A stretch of 64,000 nucleotides of DNA from CAXSBR01 sp964252015 (lineage in GTDB: Bacteria; Actinomycetota; Actinomycetes; Mycobacteriales; Jatrophihabitantaceae), in NCBI GenBank assembly GCA_964252015.1, contig CAXULW010000003.1, positions 141,903 to 205,902 of the forward strand, given 5' to 3'. A program made the position numbers and the translations under genes. A model generated the notes under the pieces. It had not been told where the DNA came from. It made no database searches and saw only the letters and a list, made by a program, of their open reading frames with translations. Of the stretch, positions 9,320-17,469 are shown in pieces; within the stretch, counting starts at the first letter, position 1; the number at the start of each line of letters is the position of its first letter.

Positions 9320-10848
9320 CACTTGACGCCCCGCCGTTTGGGCAGCCCGATCCCGAGTGGGATGCACGCCGCGGCGAACCCGGAGTCCTGGGCCAGGTCC
9401 AGGCGCAGCGGTGTGAACCCGGAGCCGGTGATGGTGGATTCGAGCCGCCGCCCGTAGTCGGTGATGGACCAGGTGTTGGGCACGGTCACCGCGGCGGCGA
9501 TCCCGACCCGGACCAGGGCGTTGCCGTCGGCCAGGCGGACGTCCTGGCCCTCGACGCGGGCGGCGTTCCGGCGGTGCGAGGCGCGGACCTTGAACCCGCC
9601 TTTGCGGCGCATCTCGGCCGCAAGATCGGCCGACATGGACTCGTTTCCCACGATCCGGTCGGCCTTGTCGTGGCTGATCGGCTCGAAGAACACGGTCACC
9701 GCGCGTCGCTCCCCGGCCGTGGTGGGCGTGAAGACGGGGGCGAGCGCGCCCATGACCGCGCCCTTGTCGGGCAGCAGGATCGTGCACGTCGCGGACTGCC
9801 AGGCGTCGTGGGCGTAGCAGCGTCGTTCTGGGTTGGGTGTCGACGTCGGCCCGGCGGCGGCCATCGGCAACGTCGCGGCGACGGTCGGGTCGGTGTGGGC
9901 GGCGATGTCGGCGGCGGTGAGGCCGCCGCGGTCACCGGGTGCGAAGCCGGTGCGGATCGCCGCCGCCAGAGCGGGTGAATCCAGCCACTGCACCGACGTG
10001 GCGCCGACCGGCCCCATCAGCCGGGCCTCGACCTCGCCCATTACCCCGTACAGGACGCGGGCTCGGCCGTCGATCCCGCCGCCGGCCTCCTTGGCTTGCT
10101 TGGCGATGCGGGCTTCGGGAACGACGATTGTCACGAACGCCTCGTGCCGTACCCCGGCCTGGGTCATGACCGCCGACAACTCCTCGTTCACCGCCAGCGC
10201 CAGTGTCGGTGCGTCCTCTCGTAGATTGGTCTGCTGCCACGCGGCGCGTTCGGCGCCGTCGTCGGGGACGGTGCGGATCTGCAGCGCGATAACCGAGACC
10301 AGCTCGGCGGTGGCCGCGCCCTCGAGCAGTTCGGACAGTCCGTTACCCATCCGCGTCCGCGCCGGGATCTCGGACAGCCCGATGCCGGGGTGCGTGATCC
10401 GGGTGACGACGGCCCAGGTCCGTTCCCGGTTGTCGGCGACGATCACCGGGCGGGCCATCAATGGACCGAACGGTGGCCCGTCGTGGGTGCGGATCCCTGA
10501 CAGCACCCCGGGCAGGTCAGCCTCACCGAAGTTCGCGACGATGCCGGCGGCGGCCTTCGACTGCCAGTCGGTCCACCGCATAACCACTCCCACACATCGC
10601 AGGAGGGAATCCAGCGCCCACCGCAACGCCGACCGGCCCCGGACGGGGACGGCGACGAGCACGATCAGCACGGCCCACACGGGCATCCACACCAGGGCGA
10701 GGAGCCACTGGTGCGCGCCGGCGGCGAGGAGCAGCGGCAGTCCGCCGAGCAGGATCGTGATCCACGACCCTGCCCCCAGACCGAGGAACCAGCCCTGCTT
10801 GTCCTTCGACCAGGCGCCGTAGCGGACCGGACCGGCCGAGGCGGTCAT
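9319..10848 (-). CDS. SCO6880/PrgI-type T4SS membrane protein
   Basis: A protein of 509 residues starting at the ATG 10848, which overlaps the previous stop as ATGA. The start KDKQGWFLGLG followed by two closely spaced hydrophobic segments (about residues 25-75) and a large hydrophilic domain matches the SCO6880 family found beside VirB4 in actinobacterial and firmicute conjugation clusters. The soluble part has VirB4-N-terminal-like character, which suggests it docks the ATPase encoded by the next gene. The extra 68 codons upstream in the same frame are Arg-rich and antisense to the glycosidase-like gene, so they are excluded. Confidence 0.8.
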   Translation of the reverse strand: MTASAGPVRYGAWSKDKQGWFLGLGAGSWITILLGGLPLLLAAGAHQWLLALVWMPVWAVLIVLVAVPVRGRSALRWALDSLLRCVGVVMRWTDWQSKAAAGIVANFGEADLPGVLSGIRTHDGPPFGPLMARPVIVADNRERTWAVVTRITHPGIGLSEIPARTRMGNGLSELLEGAATAELVSVIALQIRTVPDDGAERAAWQQTNLREDAPTLALAVNEELSAVMTQAGVRHEAFVTIVVPEARIAKQAKEAGGGIDGRARVLYGVMGEVEARLMGPVGATSVQWLDSPALAAAIRTGFAPGDRGGLTAADIAAHTDPTVAATLPMAAAGPTSTPNPERRCYAHDAWQSATCTILLPDKGAVMGALAPVFTPTTAGERRAVTVFFEPISHDKADRIVGNESMSADLAAEMRRKGGFKVRASHRRNAARVEGQDVRLADGNALVRVGIAAAVTVPNTWSITDYGRRLESTITGSGFTPLRLDLAQDSGFAAACIPLGIGLPKRRGVK

Positions 10849-11933
10849 CCCGAAACCGGGATGTCGGTGTTCAGCCCGGCGTCGCTGGAGCCGGCCACAA
10901 CACCTGCGCCACCGGGTACCGGCAGCGGCGGGACGCCGACCGGGCAGATGGCGACATTGATGCACGGTGGGTCGGGATCGGGGTTGCTCGCGTGCAGCAC
11001 GTCGCGCAGCGCAGCGATCGGCGCCCGTTGCGTCAGCCGCCACGAGCCCCACCCGTCAGGGCCGGCGACATAAGCGTCCAGGTTCACGTTGACGTTGAAC
11101 CAGGACACGAACAGAGCGTGATGCCCGTCCAGGTAGTCACGCAGGCAGTAGATCCAGCGCGCGAGGACGTCCGGGTGGTCCTGGGGTGCCAGCGCCGCGA
11201 CCTCGGCCACCCCGAACGGCTTGCCCACGGAGGAGGTGGCGGCGATGGCGCGGGCGAAGATCGCGTCCGGGGTGGTGAGGTGGTCGCGGTTCCAGCTGTA
11301 GCCGTCGACCGAGATTGAGTCCACCGCCGGGCCGGGGTAGAACTGCCGCCATCCGTCGGCCGGGCCGTGGTTGAACGTGAACGCGGTCAGGATGAGCGTG
11401 TCCCGCAACCGCGGGTTCACCCGGTGCGCGAGGGTGATCAGGTGTCGCCAGCCGGCGCGGTACGTCTCGGTGTCCAGCCGGTGGCGGCGGGCCGCAGCGT
11501 CGTACTCATGGTCCCAGCTCCACGTGATGTCCTTGTCCGCCGGTGCCGAGGCGAACCACCGCGCGAAGGCGGCGTCGTCGCGACCGGACAGCACCCGCGC
11601 CGGGCTGTCGTGAAAGGACGCCACGATGTCAGTCCCGTCGAAGCCGGCGGCCCGGTCCCACGTGGTTGGCAACCCCCGGTAGTACAACCGGAACACCCCG
11701 AAGGTCCCGTAGGTGGCTTGATCGGCGGCCAGGGCGCCGTGGTCGGCCATCCCCCAGCGCGTCGGCGGCGGGCCGCCAACCCTCATCGGCGGCGGTGGCG
11801 GTTCGACCGGCGCGGCGAGCGCCGGGGGGCTTGCCGCGACGACGATCAGGAACGCGGCGACGGCGACGACCGCCGACTGAAGCCTGCGGTGAGATCGGTC
11901 AGTGTGCCGGTCAGCGCATCCAATGAAGAGCAT
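10845..11933 (-). CDS. Secreted glycoside-hydrolase-like (GH26/TIM-barrel) protein
   Basis: A protein of 362 residues with a signal peptide (VVAVAAFLIVVAASPPALAA) and AAAAGGACG-type ribosome site upstream of the ATG at 11933. The mature part reads like a TIM-barrel glycosidase: SFHDSP, then WSWDHEYD (a HE pair as in clan GH-A acid/base motifs), DSISVDGYSWN, and FGVAEVAA where the nucleophile Glu would be expected. The short C-terminal tail is proline-rich. A secreted glycosidase inside a conjugation operon, coupled by ATGA to the SCO6880-like gene, suggests surface polysaccharide or mannan-like polymer is cut during channel or mating-pair assembly. The substrate is not known. Confidence 0.75.
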   Translation of the reverse strand: MLFIGCADRHTDRSHRRLQSAVVAVAAFLIVVAASPPALAAPVEPPPPPMRVGGPPPTRWGMADHGALAADQATYGTFGVFRLYYRGLPTTWDRAAGFDGTDIVASFHDSPARVLSGRDDAAFARWFASAPADKDITWSWDHEYDAAARRHRLDTETYRAGWRHLITLAHRVNPRLRDTLILTAFTFNHGPADGWRQFYPGPAVDSISVDGYSWNRDHLTTPDAIFARAIAATSSVGKPFGVAEVAALAPQDHPDVLARWIYCLRDYLDGHHALFVSWFNVNVNLDAYVAGPDGWGSWRLTQRAPIAALRDVLHASNPDPDPPCINVAICPVGVPPLPVPGGAGVVAGSSDAGLNTDIPVSG

Positions 11934-12070
11934 GGTTTCGTCCTTTTCTGCGTTGGTGTCAGTGAGCGAATTCGCTCGGGGTATGCGTCATCGCCCAGCA
12001 GTGAGGGGCGTGCGGCCACCGCCTGCCGGCGCCGGAGGCTGGGATCCTGGCGGGCTGTCCGCCGAGGTGT

Positions 12071-12600
12071 TCACAGCGCGGCGACCGCGATCACCTCTTC
12101 GGACCCACCAGCTGCCCCGGCGGCCCCGGCTCCGGCACCGCCGGCCGGTCCGCCACCGCGGTCGGGTGGGTCGCTTCCACCGCCGCCGGGCGGGATTGGG
12201 GTTGGCGGCTCCGGTATCGAGGCGCCACGGCCGGATCCGTCGTCGGTCCCGCCGTCGGTGCTGCTGCCCGAGTCAGACGCGCCGCGGTTGGACGCCCCTC
12301 CACGGCCAGCGCTCCGACCGCTGCGCTCATCGGTCGGGGTCAGGCTGTAGCCGGGCGAACCGACGCCGGCCTGCCCGAGGATGTCCGAGCCGAGGTCGGC
12401 CGCCTTATGGGCGACGGAAGTGGCGACCTGCAAGCCTGTTCCGAACGCACCCAGCGCACTGGACAGCCGCGACTGAGTCTGGGATTCTGCGCCGGTCTCG
12501 CCGCCCGATCGTCCGTCGCTGCCGCTCTGGGTTGCGGCCGAACTGCCGAGGACTGCCGCCCGCCGCTCATCACTCCTGACATGCCGCCGGTGTCGGACCA
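12071..12600 (-). pseudogene. Out-of-frame C-terminal tail of the TrbL-like gene
   Basis: In the frame one base back from the TrbL-like gene, a coherent Ser/Gly-rich then helical tail runs to a TGA at 12071-12073. Recognisable pieces are SQTQSRLSSALGAFGTG, VATSVAHKAADLGSDILG and the proline/glycine-rich end PEPTPIPPGGGG-like. Over the same bases the main frame gives Arg/Pro-rich sequence. The tail is therefore probably the natural end of the membrane protein, displaced by loss of one base somewhere around 12540-12590. Confidence 0.65.
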
Positions 12601-13620
12601 CGACTGACGCAGTGCCGCGCCGGACGCGGTACCCGGCTCGACGAACGCGAGGAGCCGGAAGAGGATCATCGGGCAACAGGCGCCGATCGCGATGACGATG
12701 GAGCCGATGACGGCCATCCCGGCGTGCGCGGTGTTGGTGGCGTTGGCGTAGTCGCTGATCTGCTTGGCGTTGTCCAGGGGGTTGCAGAGCTTGCCACCGC
12801 ACATCGGCGGCTTCGGTGGATTGATAACGCCGACCGACAGCTTCACCCCGATGCCCAGGAGCAACGCGGCCATCGGCGATATCAGCAAGCACGAGAAGAA
12901 CCAGCGCAACGTCTTCCAGAACCACACCTTGCCGGTCTCGCTGACCAGCCCGGCGGCGGAGATCGGCGCGGTGGCCACCAGGATGATCAGGGCGGCCTCG
13001 CGAACGAACATGATCAGCACGAAGAAGAACGCCGCTGGGATGACGATCAGCAGTCCGAGCACACCCAGGACGGTCGCGAGTGTGATGTCGCCGATCCTGT
13101 CCGGGAAGGATCCGCTTAGATCGACGTGGGACAGGTCCTGCGCGTGCAGCATCCCTTGCAAGATGCCGCGCTCCAGGCCAGCTGCGGCCGCGACGAACCC
13201 AGCGGCGAGGCCGAGATAAGCGATCCAGACGAACCCGAACTGGGCGATCCCGATCAGAACGCGTCCCATGGATTGTCCGTCGCGACGGATCAGCGCAACT
13301 GTGAGCTGGACGAACATCATCATCACCGCGAGCGTGGCGCCAAGCCACAAGGTGATCGGCAGAACTGAGCCCATCGGCCCGCTGGCGGACAGATCCGGTG
13401 TGGTGAACACGTCGATGATCCGAAAGGCCAATTTCAGCAGCCACAGCGCGGCTGACCACAACCCGGTCATCGCGGAGAGCCACACATCACCGACGGCGGC
13501 CGAGGCGGCGTCGCCGAGCCACGTCAGCGGATTGAGGTCGCCAACACCGAACGCCTCGACCCGTTGCCCGGGGCACGGCAGCTGGCTGCACCCGGACGAG
13601 AGCACCGTGGTCGCGGTCAT
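12340..13620 (-). CDS. TrbL/VirB6-like multi-spanning T4SS protein (frameshifted end)
   Basis: A polytopic membrane protein of 426 residues in the annotated frame. At least six hydrophobic segments occur between about residues 60 and 330, including LPITLWLGATLAVMMMFV, VIPAAFFFVLIMFVREAALI and IVIAIGACCPMILF. The order (long N-terminal region, REAALIIL loop, Ser/Gly-rich C terminus) is that of TrbL/VirB6-type channel proteins in actinobacteria. The last 80 or so residues in this frame are Arg/Pro-rich and look non-natural. The expected tail is found in the -1 frame down to 12071, so the gene carries a frameshift or sequencing error. Its ATG overlaps the stop of the preceding gene. Confidence 0.85.
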   Translation of the reverse strand: MTATTVLSSGCSQLPCPGQRVEAFGVGDLNPLTWLGDAASAAVGDVWLSAMTGLWSAALWLLKLAFRIIDVFTTPDLSASGPMGSVLPITLWLGATLAVMMMFVQLTVALIRRDGQSMGRVLIGIAQFGFVWIAYLGLAAGFVAAAAGLERGILQGMLHAQDLSHVDLSGSFPDRIGDITLATVLGVLGLLIVIPAAFFFVLIMFVREAALIILVATAPISAAGLVSETGKVWFWKTLRWFFSCLLISPMAALLLGIGVKLSVGVINPPKPPMCGGKLCNPLDNAKQISDYANATNTAHAGMAVIGSIVIAIGACCPMILFRLLAFVEPGTASGAALRQSWSDTGGMSGVMSGGRQSSAVRPQPRAAATDDRAARPAQNPRLSRGCPVRWVRSEQACRSPLPSPIRRPTSARTSSGRPASVRPATA

Positions 13621-14471
13621 CGGGTTTTCCCCGTTTGCAGGTCGTGGTAGCCGACCGCGATCGCTGTGTCAGTGTCCGGCCACACCGAGGGCGCCGGCGC
13701 GGGTTCAGAGCCTGGGCCGACCATCCAGCGGGTGCCGTTCCAGACCATCCGTTGGCAGTCGGCGGCAGCTCCCCGTGCGGTCTGCGCCAAGGTCACGTCG
13801 ATCTCGAAGTCGATGCAGGGCACGACGAAGTCCGGTCCGACGCTGCCCTTGATCTGCCCCATCAGCGGGGTGGCCACGATGGCCAGCTGGCTGTTGCCGC
13901 CGCCGGACAACCCGGCGGCGGCGAAGAACTCGGCCAAGGCCTGCACGCCCGACCAGCTGCTGGTTGTTGGTCCACCGGGCATAGCCCATCCGTGAATGAC
14001 GGCGCGGGCGCCGGACAGGGTGCCGGACTGCAAGGCGTTCTGGTCTATCGCGGCCAGCTGCGCCATGGCCCCCTGCGGGGTGTGGCTGAAGCCGGTCGGA
14101 ACCTGCGCCAGTCCGGTCGATGTCGCCGCGGGCAGGGTGATCGGGGTGGCTGGGTCGTTTGTGGACACCGGTCCCGGGTGTGAGGCGAGCTCGTCGACGA
14201 TGGCCATCGGCCTGTCGGCCAGCGCGTCGCGCGGGTCGTCGGCGGTGCCGGACCGCCGGGCACCTTGGGTATCACCGCTGCCTGCCGCACTGGTGCTGCG
14301 GGTGCCTCGGTCGGCCGTGTGCCGGACGGGATGAACGGCGTAGACCGCGGCCAGGACGATCCCGGCGATGAGCAGCGCCGCGGTCGCGCCGGTGCCGATC
14401 AGCAGCGCGAGCATCTTCTGGCGGGACCACTCCGGCGCTGGCGGTTCTTTCCCGCCTCGGCGGGCGAACAT
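13617..14471 (-). CDS. Membrane-anchored conjugation protein (TcpC/VirB8-like position)
   Basis: A protein of 284 residues with a short cytoplasmic N terminus, one membrane span (LLIGTGATAALLIAGIVLAAVYAV, about residues 24-48) and an extracytoplasmic domain. The linker is polar, and the outer domain (from about residue 135) contains GWAMPGGPTTSSWSGVQALA and repeated mixed alpha/beta stretches. In Gram-positive conjugation clusters a bitopic protein of this plan beside TrbL is usually the VirB8/TcpC-like channel scaffold. I infer that role from topology and position; no diagnostic motif is visible. Coupled to both neighbours by overlapping stop and start codons. Confidence 0.75.
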   Translation of the reverse strand: MFARRGGKEPPAPEWSRQKMLALLIGTGATAALLIAGIVLAAVYAVHPVRHTADRGTRSTSAAGSGDTQGARRSGTADDPRDALADRPMAIVDELASHPGPVSTNDPATPITLPAATSTGLAQVPTGFSHTPQGAMAQLAAIDQNALQSGTLSGARAVIHGWAMPGGPTTSSWSGVQALAEFFAAAGLSGGGNSQLAIVATPLMGQIKGSVGPDFVVPCIDFEIDVTLAQTARGAAADCQRMVWNGTRWMVGPGSEPAPAPSVWPDTDTAIAVGYHDLQTGKTR

Positions 14472-14815
14472 CAGCAGCCGTTCCCGGTGATCGAAGAAAT
14501 GATGACGTAGCCGACGACGTAGATGATCGCGCCGACGAGGCAGATCATCAGGCCGTCGAAGCCGAGCCGCGCACCCTTAGGGTGATGGGTGACGCGGCCC
14601 CAGATCAACATGCCGACCGAGACGAAGAACGAGATGGCCATGACGGCCAGCACGCCCCACTTCACCCACGCCAGCACCTGGTCCGACCACACCTGCACTC
14701 CAGGCGGAGCGGCCGGGCAGATGTCGCTACCGTTTCCGCCGCCGGAAGGTGTGCTCGTCGGGGTTGGGGCTGCGACCAGTAACAGGGTCATCTTTGCCGC
14801 GATCAGATTGCTCAT
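14471..14815 (-). CDS. Small two-helix membrane protein (VirB2/pilin-like position)
   Basis: A protein of 114 residues from the ATG at 14815. It has an N-terminal hydrophobic signal-like segment, a Pro/Ser/Gly-rich linker, then two strong membrane segments (about residues 50-72 and 90-110) joined by a short basic loop with HHPKGARLGFDG. Small proteins with two spans next to TrbL-like genes are often VirB2/TrbC-like subunits, but this one is also close to the generic helper proteins of actinobacterial clusters. Overlaps the next gene by TGATG. Confidence 0.75.
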   Translation of the reverse strand: MSNLIAAKMTLLLVAAPTPTSTPSGGGNGSDICPAAPPGVQVWSDQVLAWVKWGVLAVMAISFFVSVGMLIWGRVTHHPKGARLGFDGLMICLVGAIIYVVGYVIISSITGNGC

Positions 14816-15783
14816 CGCGATCGTTCCTTCCTTCGTGACGCGGAGCGTGTTATTGCCGCGACCTCGCTCGTACGGGCGGTGTCGATCAGCCTCAGCGCTG
14901 TCCATCCGGCTGCAGTCACCGCTTTCGGCAAAGGGGAGTCGGTGGGACCAGCAACCTGCAGATGCCGGTCTGCGGGCACGGTCACGACGGCGTCGGCGGC
15001 ACGTAGTTCGCGCAGCCGCGGCCCGAGGCTGGCGGTCACTTCACCGGGCCACTTGCCGCCTCCGATAGCGGCGACGATCACCGGGCCGGTGAGCGAGGTG
15101 AGGATCTGCTCGGCCTGCCGCACACCGGGCACCGTCGGGCGGCAGACGACGACTACTCGACAGCCGCTGGTCGCGAGTTGGATCAGGCTGTCCGGTCTCG
15201 GCAGGCCGAGGTCGATGACGACGAGACCATCCTCAGAGGCGGCGAGCACAGGCCAACCTGTCGGGGTGTCGTCGCCAGCGCGGCGGTCGATCGTGACCTG
15301 ACCACGGCTGCCACGCCGCCACGCTCCGCTCGCGTCGAGGCCGAGCTCGGCGTTCGCGGCGCCCACCAAACCGGATCGGATCGGAAGCGCCGTCTCGACG
15401 ATGTGCGCGGCTCGACCCGCCGCGGCCGCCGCGTCGGCCACCGCGAGCGCGACCGTGGATGCTCCCGCTCCCGCGTGGGCCGCGACCACACCGACCCACG
15501 CCCTGTCCAAGTCCGCACCGTGCGTCACGGCCGGTTCGCTTCCGCGATCGGGAACCCCCAGCCGTTCCGTGCCGATCAGGGCCGCCCCATCGTCGGGCGT
15601 GGCCACGACCTGCCTATGCGGCGGTACGAGCAGGCTGGCGCGTTGGGAGGACTTGCGAGGTTGGAGCTCGCGAAACGCGTGCTGAATCTCGGCCACCGAC
15701 AGCAGCCGACCGTCGGTTGCGACGTCGCTACGGTTGAGTAGGTCGACGCGATGGCCAACTGTGCCGACCTGAGACGGGCTCAT
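14812..15783 (-). CDS. MinD/ParA-like protein with degenerate P-loop
   Basis: A protein of 323 residues. The second half has the order of a SIMIBI/MinD-like fold: WVGVVAAHAGAGASTVALAV in the P-loop position, GLVVIDLGLPRPDSL as a Walker B-like strand, then VVVVCRPTVPGVRQAEQIL. The P-loop reads GAGAST and has no lysine, so ATP hydrolysis is doubtful. Similar lysine-less proteins are common in actinobacterial conjugation clusters. Starts at the ATG 15783, which overlaps the preceding stop (ATGA). Probably cytoplasmic, perhaps a regulatory or localisation factor for the secretion apparatus. Confidence 0.75.
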   Translation of the reverse strand: MSPSQVGTVGHRVDLLNRSDVATDGRLLSVAEIQHAFRELQPRKSSQRASLLVPPHRQVVATPDDGAALIGTERLGVPDRGSEPAVTHGADLDRAWVGVVAAHAGAGASTVALAVADAAAAAGRAAHIVETALPIRSGLVGAANAELGLDASGAWRRGSRGQVTIDRRAGDDTPTGWPVLAASEDGLVVIDLGLPRPDSLIQLATSGCRVVVVCRPTVPGVRQAEQILTSLTGPVIVAAIGGGKWPGEVTASLGPRLRELRAADAVVTVPADRHLQVAGPTDSPLPKAVTAAGWTALRLIDTARTSEVAAITRSASRRKERSR

Positions 15784-16115
15784 GCCGTTGCCTTGCCCGA
15801 CAAGTGGGATGCCGCTCGCGCGGATGGAGAATTAGCCGATCGTTGACGGTTGCGTCCCAGCCACAGCCTCGTGCCAGCGAGCACTCGAGAAGGGTCGATC
15901 TCGGAGAGCTGAGCGCGGGCTCCGGAGCCGGGGCGCAGCTGGTCCGCGAGGCGGGTGAACCGGTCGATGGTGCTCTGATTGACCGCGGCCCGGGACCTGA
16001 GGATGCGGTCCATCCCATAGGCGAGCAAGCCGCTGGCGGCGTAGGCCTCGTCGAGCAGGTCGGCGACCTGCTCGACGGTGTACTCGTCCACGATCGGCTG
16101 CACACGCTCTTTCAT
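15780..16115 (-). CDS. Small helical hypothetical protein
   Basis: A protein of 111 residues from the ATG 16115 (the frame is open to 16241, but that extension looks non-coding). The N-terminal half is strongly helical and acidic (YTVEQVADLLDEAYAASGLL) and the tail basic. No known domain. It sits in the T4SS operon just after the helix-turn-helix gene and is coupled to the ATPase-like gene. Function unknown. Confidence 0.7.
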   Translation of the reverse strand: MKERVQPIVDEYTVEQVADLLDEAYAASGLLAYGMDRILRSRAAVNQSTIDRFTRLADQLRPGSGARAQLSEIDPSRVLAGTRLWLGRNRQRSANSPSARAASHLSGKATA

Positions 16116-16237
16116 GGTGGTGCCCCTAGCAATCGTCCGGAAGGTGGTCTCACCAGGGGCAGGTGAAATCCTGGGGCCGGTAGTGCCACTCCGGCCGAAG
16201 CTCTTATGAAGACGTCCGGCCGGGCGGAGCAGCGAAC

Positions 16238-17014
16238 TCATGCGACGGCAGACAGGTAGTCCCGGCTGGCGGCGCGCACGGCGGCCAGGGCGCGCGCCCG
16301 GTGACGGAAGAACGTCCGCCGGGGCAACCCAAACTCGGCGGCAACGACGTCATCGGAAGCTTTGAGGGATGAGTCGTTTCGGGCCTGCTCGGTCCGGACG
16401 AGCAGCGCGATGTCGGTCTCATCGACGCCGGCCCGGGCCGCCCACCGGAGCAGGTCGACGAGCTCGATTCCCTCGTCCCCGGCGCCGGTGGTTGTTTGCC
16501 CGAGCGCAGTCGCCTCCCACTCCGGGCTCATGGGGTCCAGGACGTGTTCGGCCCGATGACGGTGCTGGGGCGTGGACGGGCGAAACTCGGCGAGGACGGC
16601 GGAGCGGGTATCCCACCGCAAGCTGGCCGCGACTGCCCGGGTCCGAATCCGCCACCGATAAGTCCGAATCTGGCAGGTCAGCTCGCTGACGATCACGCAG
16701 ATCATCCCGGTGCCCAAGTCGCGAAGCTGAACCGACATCGGGCAGACCCAGTCGCTGAGCAGGTGCAGCACCAACAGCAGCGCGTCGTCATCACACCCGC
16801 CGTCGATCGACGCCCGTCCGACGAGGGCACCCACAATTTCGTCAGCCCGGGCGGCGTCAGCGCCACAGGCAAGCAGCGGCAGCAGGTCGCGGGCGACTTC
16901 GTGCAGGCTAGCGAGGCGGTCGTCCTCGGCCGCCCACCGACCGAGCGCATCCGTAGTCTCGATCCGCCTAACCAGCGCCTGCCAGTTCCCGGCAATGCTG
17001 TCATCGTGGAACAT
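16238..17014 (-). CDS. Possible helix-turn-helix regulatory protein, first gene of T4SS operon
   Basis: A protein of 258 residues starting at the ATG 17014 with a GGGGGG-type purine tract upstream. The last 60 residues (DDVVAAEFGLPRRTFFRHR) read like a sigma-factor-region-4 or Fis-type helix-turn-helix. The N-terminal 180 residues are helical with buried Cys and Trp and have no family I recognise. Being the first gene of the transfer operon and carrying a DNA-binding motif, it may control the operon. It could instead be a replication or relaxosome accessory protein. Confidence 0.65.
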   Translation of the reverse strand: MFHDDSIAGNWQALVRRIETTDALGRWAAEDDRLASLHEVARDLLPLLACGADAARADEIVGALVGRASIDGGCDDDALLLVLHLLSDWVCPMSVQLRDLGTGMICVIVSELTCQIRTYRWRIRTRAVAASLRWDTRSAVLAEFRPSTPQHRHRAEHVLDPMSPEWEATALGQTTTGAGDEGIELVDLLRWAARAGVDETDIALLVRTEQARNDSSLKASDDVVAAEFGLPRRTFFRHRARALAAVRAASRDYLSAVA

Positions 17015-17469
17015 CTACGGCCCCCCGTCATCGGTTGCTGATGCCGATGACGCTCCGCAGAGGTGTTCAACAATCTGTCACCCCAGCTCGGGGTGACTGG
17101 CCTCTACAGTCCGTTGCGCGACGAGCGTCGCGGTCATTCTTGAACCGCGTGCCAAGCTGCGCAGTGACGGGGTCAACCCGCCGCGCGAAGTCTCAAAGCC
17201 GACGACACCGCGGGTTAACCCTTCGGTTAACCCGGATACGTGAGACGCGCGGACCCAGGCATAGGTCTAAGACCGGCTGATCGCCAACTCCGCGGCGTAG
17301 TCGTCCAATGTCAGAACCTCGTCGGCGGGGCCGCGCATTCGGGGCTTCGGATGAGCAGCGCCTCCGTTCCACGGCAGGAGCGCCCGAGGTCACCGATTGG
17401 GAGCGCCGGGTCGTCGACAGACGACTCGAGTCACTGCTTCACGCAATCAACCTGCGGGCATCCCGAGCG
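17015..17469. other. Intergenic region between sugar and T4SS operons, with strong inverted repeat
   Basis: About 450 bases without a convincing gene. At 17211-17234 there is a perfect hairpin, CGGGTTAACC-CTTC-GGTTAACCCG, with a tetraloop and no following T-run. It may be an operator for the transfer operon or a terminator for the sugar operon that ends at 17470. A 40-codon minus-strand stretch ending near 17277 (it includes VLTLDDYAAELAISRS) looks like the C terminus of a lost protein, but it is too short to call. Confidence 0.45.
17211..17234. promoter_or_regulatory. Perfect 10-bp inverted repeat (GGTTAAC-type)
   Basis: CGGGTTAACC at 17211-17220 and its exact reverse complement at 17225-17234 enclose the loop CTTC. 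Related GGTTAAC or GGGTTAAC boxes occur at 1745-1751 and 41568-41575, both in intergenic regions of the element, which hints at a shared regulator. A terminator is the other reading. Confidence 0.4.

Noticed and set aside
9320..9787. Upstream extension of the VirB4-like frame
   Set aside because: Low-complexity Arg/Gly/Pro sequence over the SCO6880-like gene; the TGATG-coupled ATG at 9319 is a better start.
12601..13483. Remainder of the -1 frame across the TrbL-like gene
   Set aside because: Before about 12600 this frame reads as basic, non-natural sequence while the overlapping frame shows clean membrane segments; only the last part (12071-12600) is protein-like.
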